Counted from the stretch's first letter, positions 11,036 to 22,152 are shown. The stretch: 64,000 nt of DNA from Limnephilus marmoratus (GCA_917880885.1 OU862933.1:11743179-11807178); one strand, 5' to 3'. Numbers and translations: made by a program. The notes: generated by a model not told the origin, from the letters alone.

Positions 11036-11470
11036 GGGAAGTAGGTATGGGTATCGCCGTCCCGGGAACCATTTATGGGATAACCAACACCTCTGCCCAA
11101 GTAGTTCGCTACGTTTGGTAATTAAGCGGGGGTTTCGGGTTCACGGTTAGGTTTGTTCGGGTCTTAATGGCGGGAGCGTCTCCAAACCAGCCGCACGGCA
11201 AGCCGGACCGGGAGAGAGTGGTTGAGAGAGTCCCTTTGACCTTTCCAGCTGGACTCTCTCGGAACATCGTTTTGCACGGCAGTGGGAGGGATGGATTCGT
11301 CCGTCACACCTGGACTCACGTACCCCCAGATTCCGATCCACCCTTCATACCTTTTCCTTTCCAAAACTTCCTCTCTTTCCTTTCCTATAAATATTCTTCA
11401 CAGGATCCCCAAAAATGACATAGGCCTTAAAGAGAGTTATTTTCCTCTGGAATGTGGAGCTAATGTTAAA
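11036..11470 (-). repeat. FamB copy (reverse)
   Basis: Reverse complement of the 6605-7015 unit: it opens with GTATGGGTATCGCCGTCCCGG and ends with GAATGTGGAGCTAATGTTAA after the hairpin end. The short frames read in this region differ between FamB copies and are not conserved. Confidence 0.72.
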
Positions 11471-11563
11471 ATATCTAGGGTAAACTGGAATGTTGGACTT
11501 ATAAAGCAACAGTTTTTTGAAAAAAAAACAATCTATTGCATTTTTGTGCGTTTTAGATGGTGA

Positions 11564-11676
11564 CCCGACAATTCGTCATGCGACAATTCATCCGGCGACA
11601 GTTCATCCTGCGACAGTTCATCCGGCCGACAGTTCATCCCGCCGACAATTCATCCGGCGACAATTCATCCTGCCTG
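11564..11676. repeat. 15-16 bp minisatellite, about seven units
   Basis: Units of the form CGACAATTCATCCGGC alternate A/G at the fifth to seventh positions (ACAATTC or ACAGTTC) and in the last bases. Confidence 0.9.
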
Positions 11677-11801
11677 ATCATTAAGAAGATTTTTATTAAG
11701 TAAGTATGCAAAGAGGATATACGGCCGTACAGCCAAAATCGATATACTTATATCTGAAGGCATCTTGAGTGGAAATCCGCTGTAAAAATATTTTTACTAA
11801 A

Positions 11802-11853
11802 TAGGTTAGGTTAGGTTAGGTTAGGTTAGGTTAGGTTAGGTTAGGTTAGGTTA
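11802..11853. repeat. Interstitial telomeric TTAGG array
   Basis: Nine perfect TTAGG units (11806-11850) plus partial units on both sides. TTAGG is the ancestral arthropod telomere repeat. Similar 10-bp palindromes TACGGCCGTA lie on both sides, near 11721 and 11853, so the tract sits between two matching palindromes. Confidence 0.93.
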
Positions 11854-11854
11854 T

Positions 11855-12037
11855 ACGGCCGTAAGATAATGCCCGCGAGATTTTTGCTAAATTTTAAATG
11901 AGTCGTGTTTTATTAAACATTTTCGCAATTTTCGCATCGATTTTGTCGCTGTAAACGTTAGCGCTCTCCTCTAACATTCGTAATTTCGTAACTCTCCATC
12001 TCCTTCTTTTCGGGCCCGGTTGCAGAGCCTTAATACT
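11855..12037. repeat. Dispersed repeat shared with 55562-55733
   Basis: From AAGATAATGCCCGCGAGATT to GGGCCCGGTTGCAGAGCCTT this segment is about 90% identical by eye to 55562-55733, with an 11-bp difference around TTTTCGCAATTTTCGCATCG. Sequences diverge sharply on both sides of the shared block, so its termini are well defined. The family is unknown to me. Confidence 0.8.
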
Positions 12038-12484
12038 CGTATATTAAGATTTGTTTTGTCTGGTATGAACGAATCAGTTTCTGATTCAATTCGAGATCTC
12101 GGAAAGACTGTTAAAACGAGGTTTTCAAGCGTAACATTCACAAACTCGACCATTACAAACGAACCGACTATGAAACCAAATAGAGGAATATTTCATAACA
12201 TTCAGATATGCTATTCATCTACGGCTGTTCTCTCCCTCCAACCGCAACTACTAACTGTTAACCATGTTTATTCTATACGCGATGGATGCATATTGCATTA
12301 TATTTGTGATGCATAGAATAGCAAGCAACAGGAAGGATATTGCGCGATGTTTCATCTATTTGATATAACTCAGTGTCTGGAGAAGGGAAATAACACGGAA
12401 ATATAAATAAATTAAATTGTGATGTTCGTGGGATCTTATTAATGTTATTTATTGTATTTCTTTTACATTGCATTTCATATTATA

Positions 12485-12790
12485 TTCCAAGCGCTACATT
12501 ACTATATGGAGGTCGCGTGTTCAAATCCCTCATAAGAACTACTGTTACCATCTGAAGCCAGTGAGACAATGGCATCCCCAATTAGGGTATGTTGGGAGGC
12601 TGAAGATAGTGGTGAGGGGAAGGAGAGGGGAATTAAAAAGGTGGGGGAAGTACCAGGCTATTCAGATCTGGTCACCAAACACGGTTAAAGCCATTTAAGC
12701 ATCGTTTCATTTCTAAATGGCGTGGTATTGCACCAGGGCGATAATGAGAGTTTCTTCCACTCTGGAACGTGGCGCTAATATACTAAATAT
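12485..12790 (-). repeat. FamC copy (reverse) with adjacent B-box-like sequence
   Basis: Contains GCCAGTGAGACAATGGCATC, a purine-rich middle, CAGATCTGGTCACCAAACAC and CTCTGGAACGTGGCGCTAAT, the reverse complement of the FamC body. GTCGCGTGTTCAAATCCC at about 12512 resembles a tRNA B-box and precedes the body. Confidence 0.65.
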
Positions 12791-13560
12791 TATTATTTTA
12801 TTATTTTTATTATTTATTAATTTTTAACGTCCTGATGGGCTTTTGCATGACAAGTTTATAATACAGAGACAGTTTTTTTAAATAAAAAAGAAAAACTATA
12901 AAAATATAACTAGTAAACATCATATGAAAGGTAGGTATACGGATAAATTTAAGGAAAGATAGTGCATTACAATAAAAGAGAAAGTTTCTAAGTTGTAAAT
13001 GGCATAGAAATAAACTAGGACGTATGTTAGTAATTACAAAATTTACAGGTGACTGTTAAATGTGATGAATAATACATGACAAAATGCAAGACACATAAAA
13101 AGAAACGTTAACAAGTTTTTACATTGTAGATTAATATAGAAATACTCAAATATATGCAATAGATACTCAAATATATGTGATGCTCCTTAGATATCAAAAT
13201 ATTCTACATAAAAATATTGTTCAGATATTTCTTGAATAACGGTAAACTTGTATTGAATACATCGATATTTGAGGTGAATTTGTTCCCTAGTGTATGTAAT
13301 CGAGAAATTGGTGCTTGTGTGTGGCAGTTAATAATTATTGTTGCAGAATAATATGTTTTGTCTTGTCGCTCGAGTTGGTACCTTAAAGTCAATGAGATGC
13401 AGGAGTTCGCAACAATCTAATTCGGAGTGAATAATTTTAAACAAAAAAGTTAGGTCGTTTATTTTTCTTCTGTTTTCTAGGGAATGCAATTTAAGTGTAT
13501 TTAGTAAAGATGTGCAGTTAATGTGTTGAATAGGTATGTGTAACTTGAAGTTAATAAATC
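12791..13560 (-). mobile_element. Decayed 3' end of a Jockey/I-type non-LTR element
   Basis: On the minus strand, 13392-13204 encodes a 62-residue piece with the segment APISRLHTLGNKF and the C-terminal LFKKYLNNIFM, as expected at the end of Jockey/I-type reverse-transcriptase ORFs. It is followed by an AT-rich 3' UTR down to about 12791 that includes the plus-strand word ACGTCCTGATGGGCTTTTGC. A similar tail lies at 20480-20560. The 5' part is missing. Confidence 0.5.
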
Positions 13561-13710
13561 TTAAAAATATTAAATAAAATTAATTAATTGTGAAATAACA
13601 CAAATCAATCAATTAAAATTTTCGCCTGCCTGGATTTGAAAACGTTAATTTCGGATTGCAAGTCTACCTCTCAACCACGGAGGCCATCAAAGTTTGAACT
13701 AATCGGGCTT
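13561..13710 (-). repeat. FamC tRNA-like head (reverse)
   Basis: The reverse complement carries GTGGTTGAGAGGTAGACTTG and TTTTCAAATCCAGGCAGGCG, matching the head of the copy at 10030. The B-box has decayed and the FamC body is absent. Confidence 0.65.
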
Positions 13711-14314
13711 AGTAAACAAAAAAATTTAATTTAATGTTCGTGTCACACACATTTGGTTTGGCGCATTTTGGCATATGGCATTTGGCGCATTTTGGCGACG
13801 GTACCCGTACCCAAACCGAAAATTCATTTCTTTGAAGAAAATTACATAAATATCTCGATCGAGACAGATATCGGGCGAGATCTCTTTTCAGTTTTGTGTG
13901 ACTTTCTAAGGCTGTTAAATGAATAAATAATCATGCATACTTGCATGAATTCATGTTTAAAATGACCTAAAGTAAAATACAGCTGTGACAAAGTGACAGT
14001 TCACAGCTGAAATTCTGACATCGGCCCATAGAAAAAGCAAATAACAGCCAAAGAAAAACACACAAATCTGTCAGGAGATCTCGGCAGAGATCTATCTCGA
14101 TCTAACAAAACATAGAGAAGCGCTCGGCAGATTGAAAGGTGTTCACAAAAACGTTATCCATTTTCACAAACTCCGTTATTGAGCAGTCATGATCCTCGAC
14201 TACGAACCCGGAATAAATCCTGTTTTTTGTTTTGAAGAGTTTTATTTTAAATGTACCTTTGTTATCTAAATTTTAATTTTATCTGTCACCGTTTTCGACA
14301 CATCCGTGTCATTC
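13711..14314. other. Non-coding stretch with short internal duplications
   Basis: A 16-bp word TTTGGCGCATTTTGGC is repeated near 13755 and 13785. GAGATCT palindromes occur at about 13878 and 14077. No gene seen. Confidence 0.5.
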
Positions 14315-16435
14315 ACTAGCAAACTTAAAACTAAGATTTATACAAATCAATGCATACATTACGAAACACTCAACAATAAAACACATTCCACACAGTAAAC
14401 TACAACTCACCCCGTGGATTAGTAACGGCATTGTTAAATCTATACATAAAAGGAACCATCTTCATAAAATAGCAAAACAGGACCCATTGAATATTACTAA
14501 ACAGCAAAACTATTACCGATACCGAAACGTATGTAAAAACGTCATTCGCAAATGTAAAGAGCGTTACTATAAATCTTTAATCGATAAGGACAATTCCAGC
14601 AAAAATTTGTGGAACGTTGTTAGAGACATAACAAAAACTAAACGAAATACAGGTATACCTATAAATGAATTAAAAATCGGAAATTTGACTATAACTGACC
14701 CTCAAACAATTGCATGTCATACTAATCAATATTTTGCATCTGTGGGCTCTAAGCTAGCGAATAATATTTTTAAAAATACCCAGAAAACGGAAGACACTTT
14801 AGCGTCGGCAATTAAAACAAACGATCCAAGTTGCTCATTTGAAATTAAACCAACTACTACAGAAGAGATCATAAAAATAATCAACAGTCTTAAAACTACA
14901 CATGCAAAGGGTCCAGATAGTCTAAATACATACATATTAAAAAAAATTAAATCTCAGATTTCTACACCGCTTGCATATATCTACAACTTGAGCTTTGCTT
15001 CGGGAATATTTCCTGATCATTTAAAAAGATCAATAATAATCCCAATTCACAAAAGTGGACCAAAATTTCTTGTAGAAAACTATAGGCCAATATCACTGTT
15101 AAGCGCAATATCTAAAGTTATTGAAAAGATTTTCAAATCAAGGTTGAGTGAATATGTGGAGCATAACAAAATTCTAAGCCCAAACCAATACGGTTTTCGA
15201 TCTGGTAAAGGAACAGATGATGCCATCGCATGTCTCACGGAAACTATTGCAGGAAATATGAACCGTGGCAAGAAAACCATTGCCCTGTTCCTGGACCTGG
15301 CCAAGGCTTTCGACACAATATCACATAAAATACTTTTACAGAGACTGCAAAATATAGGGATAACAGGAAAAAGTTTTCAATGGATACAAAGATATATTCT
15401 AAGAGATTCCAGCAAACAAAAATTAATGAGGCTACTAGTACTTCAATAGAAAATAACTTTGGAGTGCCACAAGGAAGTACACTAGGGCCCCTTCTCTTTA
15501 TTATATATATCAACGAACTATGTAATCAACATATAGGTGGGAAAATCATTACGTTCGCAGATGACACCGTCATGTTATTTGAAGGAGAGGATTGGAAAGA
15601 AACGCACCATCTTGCGAACATCGGTATTAACATAGTTAAACAGTGGCTGGACAGTAATTTGCTTACATTAAACATATCAAAAACCAAATACCTAACATTC
15701 AGCGCTACTATTGCAGGACAACCCAAAACACTTCACCACCTCATAATACATAAAATTAATTGTAGCCTCGGAAATAGTAACTCTCCGTGTAAATGTGAAA
15801 CTCTTGAGTGTGTTAAATTTATCAAATATCTAGGCGTTATAGTTGACAATAATCTAAAATGGAAATACCAAATAGAAAATGTAGCAAAAAGAGTGCGTAC
15901 ACTTATTCATATATTTATTTCATTGCGGGAAATTTTAAAAACACACTACTTAAAAAATATATATTACGGGCTATGCAACTCGATCATAACATACGGATGT
16001 ATTGGGTGGGGGGGTGCAGGGAAAACAATATTAAACTCGATATTGAAGGCACAGAAATCTATTTTACGTGTTATAATGAAGAAACCTTTCAGATATTCGA
16101 GCGACGCTCTCTTCAGGGAATTTAATGTACTAGATGTTCGACAGTGTTACATTAAAAAGATAATAATTTATGCTCATAAAAATAAATATAAAATGAAAAA
16201 AGTCGAACACAAACATCAAACCAGAAGTAAGGGCAGAAATGACCTTTCTATTCCAACAAGCAACACAGCGGCTAATCAAATGATATTCTCATACCTGGGA
16301 CCGAAATTGTATAACAAAATCCCTTCTCAACTAAAATTGTGTAAAGTGTCATCCTTCAGCCAAAAAATTACAAAATGGTTACTAGATTTGGGCAGGACGG
16401 AGTCTGAAATCTTACTAAAAAATATTATCTGATAA
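14315..16435 (+). mobile_element. 5'-truncated Jockey/I-type non-LTR retrotransposon, reverse transcriptase with one frameshift
   Basis: A long reading frame runs from at least 14350 through PWISNGIVKSI (about 14410), NYRPISLLSAISKVIEKI (about 15078) and FLDLAKAFDTISHKIL (15288-15335). After a frameshift near 15395-15420 it continues with GVPQGSTLGPLLF (15461) and the catalytic FADD motif (15554-15565), and ends at a TGA near 16432. Before the break the frame is 0, after it 2 (modulo 3). The fingers, palm and thumb are present. The endonuclease and gag-like ORF1 are not found upstream, so the copy is 5'-truncated, the usual outcome of target-primed reverse transcription. Apart from the single frameshift I see no stop in the domain, so the copy is fairly young. 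Confidence 0.88.
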
Positions 16436-16937
16436 TTATATATTACAGCGTCTCTATTTTTTCCAAATTAATGTCTTTTGTTTTTTTCTTACTGTCTACC
16501 TGTATATTATTCTTCTTGTATTCAAAAATAACAAAACTAATTTTAACAAAAAACCAAAAAATTTACTCATGCAACTCTGTCACATGGTAGCTTATCTGAT
16601 GGTTCTGCCACTTTTCTTGCTGGAACAAATTAATTGAGAATCTTTTGTAAAATTAATTGAGAGTCTGCATTTGTATAAGATGTTTTGCTTACGAGGCTTC
16701 TTTCGCATTTAGTTTATTGTAATGGCTGATTAAGTTCTTTAAAGTACGATTGGAAAACACTTTAAACATTTTTGAAAACCTTTTATGCTTACGATTCTGA
16801 TATTTTTTGTATGCCTCTACTGAAGTATAAAGCTGTACTAATTAAACAATTTAGCAGTACGTTTTTTAACAAGGTCACCATATACAAGTATTTTCTGTTT
16901 GCTTCTTCTTCAATGCTTTCAATAACTTTGTAATAAT
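16436..16937 (+). other. AT-rich region after the reverse-transcriptase remnant
   Basis: Includes the probable 3' UTR of the preceding element. I cannot define its 3' end; no clear A tail or target duplication. Confidence 0.4.
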
Positions 16938-17070
16938 ATGTATTATTTTTCTTATGTACTATTTTTCTTTTGGTAGAATGTATTATTTTTATTTTGGTAA
17001 TATGTATTATTTTTCTTTTGGTAGAATGTATTATTTTTATTTTGGTAATATGTATTGTTTTTCTTTTGGT
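16938..17070. repeat. 24-bp minisatellite, about five units
   Basis: ATGTATTATTTTTCTTTTGG and ATGTATTATTTTTATTTTGG alternate, so the higher-order period is about 48 bp. A frame across it would read repeated MYYF-FG peptides, which follow from the repeat and not from a gene. Confidence 0.88.
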
Positions 17071-17754
17071 TTATTTACAAGTAAACTTATAATTTTACAT
17101 TTCTTTCTTTTTTCTATATTGAAAAAAAAAACATGTACGTAAAGGACACTTGTGCATAATTATAAATAATTAATAATAACTAAATTAGTAAATAATTAAA
17201 TTATGCATACATTATAAATAATTAAATATTTTTGCCTGAACTTTAGTAAATAAGATAATTTTTTTTGGCGATGATTTGTTATTTGTGTCCCAAATTGGTC
17301 ATTTCTAAATTAAATTTACGCCTATCAAAATGTTTGACATTTGACTGTCCTAGAACAGGAGACCTTCCTAGTTGGACAGTCAAAGCTTCTTTGTACTGAT
17401 GTATTCTCTATAACAAATAAAATAAAACAAATAAAACAAATACAGGTACAGAAATGATTAGATTTTGTAAGGTGGGGGTAGTGGGAGGGGTGATTTTGAG
17501 GGAGGAGGAAAACGGTGGCAGGAATCATCATAACATGGAAACATTGTCAATAATATGTTTACATGGTACTAATATTTAATAAATTAATTTTTTTGGATGT
17601 ATCGAAACCGGTAGCAGATAAAATTAAAATTTAAGTACCAAATGTATACATGGAAAGTACAAAATATCTAGAAATTGTGACATAGTTAATGCTCTAGAAA
17701 TTCAAAAATTAAAATCATTTTATTTCACTATTCAAAAAAATTAAATATTTGTGG
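17071..17754. other. Non-coding AT-rich stretch
   Basis: No gene seen. ATCGAAACCGGTAGCAGATAAA at about 17600 resembles the tail of Penelope-like elements, but nothing else supports that. Confidence 0.35.
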
Positions 17755-17830
17755 CCCTTTCCAGAGTGGTGGATACATTCAGTACCGCCCTGGTATAAGA
17801 CCACCATTCAGATGTGTTCGCGCATTATTA
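17755..17830 (+). repeat. FamC fragment
   Basis: Contains CCAGAGTGGTGGATACATTC, CCGCCCTGGTATAAGACCAC and CATTCAGATGTG, matching the link between the FamC head and body. Confidence 0.5.
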
Positions 17831-18289
17831 TATGGGATTGATTGGGTATTGCATTCGCAGACTTGATGGGTAGTATATGTCAAAATCCTGAATTTATCCC
17901 ACCTACCTAATCTTTCCATCCTATATGTCACCATGAAAAATTGTTACAAGAAAGTACTCAACCTTGGAGAGGTGACAGTGTGCTTTGCTGTTCAGTGCAA
18001 AATAACGTCTCAGACCGGGTGCATGTATCATAATATCTTGTTATAAGGATATTGCGATTTTTAAATTAAACATTGTGAAGTGTACACCACAAACTGGAGA
18101 TCAGCGAGGCCCCATCTGCAACGGTGAGTTCTATTTTCCTTTTTCCAATCTGGGCTTATCTAATTTTCCAAAAGCACAGATCTGAACTATCGACATCAGG
18201 TTTTGCAAGTGTATGCTATTTAATCGTCCCGTATAACTTAGCGATCACGTAGTTTCGGGACTGGTCCATCGAGGGTTGCATAGGCTTTG

Positions 18290-18483
18290 CTCTTTAGCAC
18301 TTGACGCCAATTTACAGTGAAGTCGCAATTTAGCGATACCAAGATGTTTGAAATGGCGTTAGCCGCGTTTCGTGACCAGATCTGAATAGCCAGGTACTTC
18401 CCCATCTTTTTCTTCCACACATCATACCTCTTTTCTTACCAATGGTCTTTCTTATAATTGGGCCAGTGAGATTATGGCATCGA
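18290..18483 (+). repeat. FamC body, left part, interrupted by FamD
   Basis: Contains AATGGCGTTAGCCGCGTTTC and GACCAGATCTGAATAGCCAG. The expected continuation (GCCATAATCTCACTGGCC) resumes at 19005 after a FamD block. A 20-bp inverted copy of that continuation lies at 18462-18481. Confidence 0.6.
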
Positions 18484-18985
18484 ACAGTATTGATATCGTA
18501 GCATCTGCATGGTTGAATTTCAGAACCTAGCTACGAGTGCATGTCGGATGCCACGCCATACGCGCCGCGCCACAAATAACATCTTTGAACGAGGAATTTC
18601 ACACAAAGCTAATGTTATAATTCGGTTCCGAATTCAAGAATTCGACCCAAGATGTCGCTACCTCTGTCAGCAGTTCGGACGGGGACGTCTCCCCCCTAGG
18701 TAAAACTGCTACGATTTTGTGAATATGTGGTATCTCTCCGGATATGAAAAGGTAGACGGTAATACATGTTGTATCAAGTGGCTATATATTACATATGACG
18801 TCATTGCTCTGTCTCGGTTACTTTGCCCCGGTGACTAGCTACAGTGGATTCGAGGAACGGGCTGTTTTTGTAATCAGTTCGTATTGGATCTATAAAATGA
18901 TCACCAACATTAACTGGGCGAAGCCGGACCAAAAGCCGCTCGCAGGGCCTAGCAGTAAAAATCTGCGGAGCGGGTTGCAGGAGCG
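18484..18985 (+). repeat. FamD dispersed repeat, copy 1
   Basis: Shares with 60065-60495 the segments AATTCGGTTCCGAATTCAAG-like, TATATTACATATGACGTCAT-like, CGAGGAACGGGCT and AAAATGATCACCAACA in the same order and spacing, at roughly 70% identity by eye. No coding frame is shared between the copies. Family not recognised. Confidence 0.65.
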
Positions 18986-18989
18986 GTTC

Positions 18990-19075
18990 TAAATTATTGG
19001 GAATGCCATAATCTCACTGGCCCTAGGCGTTTGGGAGCAGACGGGACTCTTGTGCGGTACTCACGTAAAAAACCC
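18990..19075 (+). repeat. FamC body, right part
   Basis: ATGCCATAATCTCACTGGCC then GGGAGCAGACGGGACTCTTG, the terminal part of FamC. Confidence 0.6.
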
Positions 19076-19183
19076 AAAGGTGCGGTCTTTAAAAAGATTT
19101 GCAAATAGCTTTACCATATTTCCAGTTATATTAATTTATTATGAAATAATATAATTCGTTCTGATATTTGATTTTTTTTTATA

Positions 19184-19888
19184 TAGGGTTTTCCAATAAG
19201 AGGTGTTATTTTGAATAGCCCGCTATTTCGGTAGATGTCACTTTTGAAGCTGTCATTTTTTGACATTTGACAAGTAGAAACTACGCCATTAATAAAAATG
19301 GAACGATACATGCTTCAACAACGCATTGAAATTAATAAAATTCACTATGAAAATGATGCTGTAGCAACAGTTACGGTGAATAGATTGCGCTATCGACAGA
19401 TGATTAATGATTTTTTATGGCCGTAATTGGATGGTATTGATCTGGACAACGTTTACTTTCAACAAGACGGTGCTACGTGCCACATAAGCAACGAAACCAT
19501 TGATCTTTTACGGGAAAAGTTTCCGGATCTTGTTATCTCTCGAACAGGTGATCACAATTGGCCACCGAGATCTTGTGATTTAACACCGTGCGACTTCTTC
19601 CTTTGGGGCCACGTGAAAGAGAAGGTCTACGCCAACAGCCCAGCGTCGATTTAAAACCTCAAAGATGGAATTCGTGAGGCTATCGAGGATATAGGGTAGT
19701 CACTTTGCGATTTGGTTATGGAAAATTTCATGAAAAGGATATGGTCCTGTAAGCGTGGTCGTGGTCATCATTTGCCTGATGTTATTTTCCACTATTAACG
19801 GCATACTTTCCTCTTTATAATGAAATAAACATCCGCAATGGCATTTTTCTTTGAATAACAAAATAACACCTCTTATTGGAAAACCGTG
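19184..19888 (+). mobile_element. Internally deleted mariner-like element with intact inverted repeats
   Basis: The ends GGTTTTCCAATAAGAGGTGT (left, 19187) and its reverse complement (right, ending 19885) extend to an inverted repeat of about 30 bp, each bordered by TA (19182-19183, 19889-19890). At 705 bp it is about half the usual mariner length. A transposase frame from ATG 19298 to TAA 19798 keeps one register but carries stops near 19424, 19652 and 19697. It retains the N-terminal LQQRIEINKIHYEN, then jumps into the catalytic end with FQQDGAT and DLTPCDFFLWGHVKEKVY. Thirty-six residues separate the Asp of QQDG from the next candidate catalytic Asp. The helix-turn-helix and first catalytic Asp are lost. 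Confidence 0.87.
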
Positions 19889-20479
19889 TACTTACTTTAT
19901 TAAAATGTGTCTGTACCCATGGAAAAGATGTAAATATAAGTGGTTGGCTTTGTAAACTTGTGTGTGGCATTAAACAAAGTTGGCTTCTATTTCAATCAAA
20001 ATGTCAAACCTCAAAGGGATTGCTTTCCGAGAAATAAAATATTTTTTTAGCACACGATATGTTCCTTGTATGTACGTCAGAATCATAAGTCACACTCATC
20101 AAAATTTAATAAACCTTGTACGTTCGAAAAATTGGGAGAAAAATAAGTAAAATGTAATTTGTAACTTCGTGTCATAAAACAGGTTATTCTTAGTTTTGTT
20201 AGAGATATCTTGGAAGAAGTATTATTTATGCATTTATGTATTATAAACCTACACAGGCTTTTACGAACACATGAGATACATAATAATTTGGTGGAAGGGT
20301 ATTCATGAAGTAAAATAGGCTATTTAAATTATTTGCAACCCAATCAGAAGAATAGTATTGACATTGATTATTTATTAATTATTATTCAGGTATATTATTT
20401 TATTCTTCTGATAAGTTTTTTATATGCACTTTTGACCACATCTACTATTTATATATACAAGGGTTTCCTCCAAGGGTAT
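19889..20479. other. Non-coding AT-rich spacer
   Basis: No gene or recognised repeat seen. Confidence 0.45.
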
Positions 20480-21040
20480 TATTATTTATTTATTTATTTA
20501 TAATATTAACGCCTTTCGGCTTTTACATAATATAACATAGTGTATAGCAACAGCATGAAAAATAAAGCTATATTGAGTTTGTAAAACAGAACGAAATAGT
20601 TGAGAAAGACATATGAAAATATTTAGATAACAAAACTAAAATAAATGCAACGATATTACAATATTGTATCTAATAATGAAAAAATACGTTTATATTTAAT
20701 ACATGCAAATAACTTATCTTAAAGAGGATAAATGATTTATCATTTCATACTTATATTTTATCAGCGACACATTCCGTAAATCTATGTGCGAAAAATATTG
20801 ACTAAGTTTTGTATTCTGTGAAGTGGTATATTGAAATGGGACATGGTCGTAGTATTGCCACAATAAAACGAAAGAACTGACCTTGTGTTTCTAACTGGCA
20901 CATTAAAATTTATGAGCGCTAAGACTTCAGAGCTGTTAATTTTATTATGCAAGATTTTAAATATAAATACTAGATCGAAAACAGTTCTTCCATCACTGAA
21001 TTTTAATAAATTAGATAAACGCAGAAGATAGGTGTAATTT
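20480..21040 (-). mobile_element. Decayed 3' end of a Jockey/I-type non-LTR element
   Basis: The minus strand around 20940-20790 encodes LINFNVPVRNTRSVLSFYC followed by SHFNIPLHRIQNLVNIF, a recognisable C-terminal reverse-transcriptase segment, although surrounding frames are full of stops. Below it an AT-rich 3' UTR reaches ACGCCTTTCGGCTTTTAC at about 20510. It parallels the remnant at 12791-13560. Confidence 0.5.
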
Positions 21041-21289
21041 AATTGTTCTTTCGGTATTTTTAATTTATAATTTAAAATTTAACAATTTTATTATATTGAT
21101 TGAACGTACTAATTTAGGTTTTCCGTGCAGGCCCGTGAAGTTTGGTTCAATTAACTCAAATTTGCTTTGAATTTAAGTATTATTTTCGAAATTCGAACTA
21201 ATTGTGTGACAAGCGATAAAGTACGTAACCACCTGTTGTACGATGTTTTAACAGAAAATTAGTATTAAAACAATTAAATTCTTATATTT

Positions 21290-21597
21290 TTAATGTGATT
21301 ATCGCACAAGAGTCCCAGCCCTCAACCGTCTTGAGCCCTTGAGACTATGGGATCCCCAATAGGTGATCGGATCCCCATGTCGTGAGGACGAAGGTAGTGG
21401 GGAGGCGAAGGATAGTAGGAAGAGGAAGGTGGTAAAATACCTGGCTATTCAGATGTCGAATATGGGATCCCCATGTCGTGAGGCTGAAGGTAGTGGGGAG
21501 GCGAAGGATAGTAGGAAGAGGAAGGTGGGAAAATACCTGGCTATTCAGATCTGGACACCAAACACGGCTAAAGCCATTTTAAACATTTTATTTTTTA
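21290..21597 (-). repeat. FamC body (reverse) with a 102-bp internal duplication
   Basis: GGATCCCCATGTCGTGAGG begins at about 21369 and again at about 21471. Each is followed by GGTAGTGGGGAGGCGAAGGA and ACCTGGCTATTCAGAT. The duplicates differ at only a few positions, so the duplication is recent compared with the divergence between FamC copies. Confidence 0.7.
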
Positions 21598-21935
21598 CAT
21601 GAGCTCCACACAGGAGGCCCTGAGGAAAATAATTTCCCTCAGGGCCTATGTCATCTTTGGGGATGCTGTGTGGAGGGTTTTTTGGGAGAAAGGAAGGAGA
21701 GGAGAGTTCTGGGAAGGAAAAGGATTTAAGTGGTGGGTAGGAATCTGGGGTTCAGTGTGTCCTGGTCATCCGCCTCCAATACCTAGACAAACCTCACCCC
21801 ATGAACCCGGGCACCCCTGCTAAATCACCAAACGTAGCGAACCACTTGGGGTGACCTATGGCAGAGGTGTTGGTTATCTAATAAAGGTTCCCGGGGCGGC
21901 GGTACCCAATCCCGCCCCCCAAATTAGTGAGTATA
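21598..21935 (+). repeat. FamB copy nested inside FamC
   Basis: Begins ATGAGCTCCACACAGGAGGC and ends GGGGCGGCGGTACCCAATCC. The FamC sequence broken off at 21597 resumes at about 21945 (AGTATCTTCCACTCTG), so FamB inserted into FamC here. The hairpin end is well preserved: inner arms 21615-21625 and 21637-21647, outer arms 21604-21612 and 21667-21675. Confidence 0.75.
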
Positions 21936-22090
21936 GGCGATTCAGAAAGTATCTTCCACTCTGTGAAATACCATAAATGAATATAATAAAATTTAATTGC
22001 GCGCGCCGGGAGTTGATCCCGTGACCTCCGGATTAGTAGTTGAGAGCCTCTTACTCCTCGACCATGTAGACCGACATTATAATATCTCCT
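21936..22090 (-). repeat. FamC tRNA-like head (reverse)
   Basis: The reverse complement has TGGTCGAGGAGTAAGAGGC as an A-box-like and GGGATCAACTCCC as a B-box-like element, with a CGCGCGCAATTAAATT link. This is the head of the FamC copy interrupted by FamB. Confidence 0.65.
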
Positions 22091-22152
22091 CAAAGATGTC
22101 TCAGGCTCTGAAGGTAATTATTTTCCTCAAGGCCTCATGTGTGGAGTAAATG
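22091..22152 (-). repeat. FamB hairpin-end fragment
   Basis: TAATTATTTTCCTCAAGGCC then TCATGTGTGGAGTAAATGTA match the FamB terminus only. Confidence 0.55.

Noticed and set aside
11167..11563. Overlapping 83- and 93-residue frames
   Set aside because: They lie in a FamB repeat and are not conserved in the other FamB copies.
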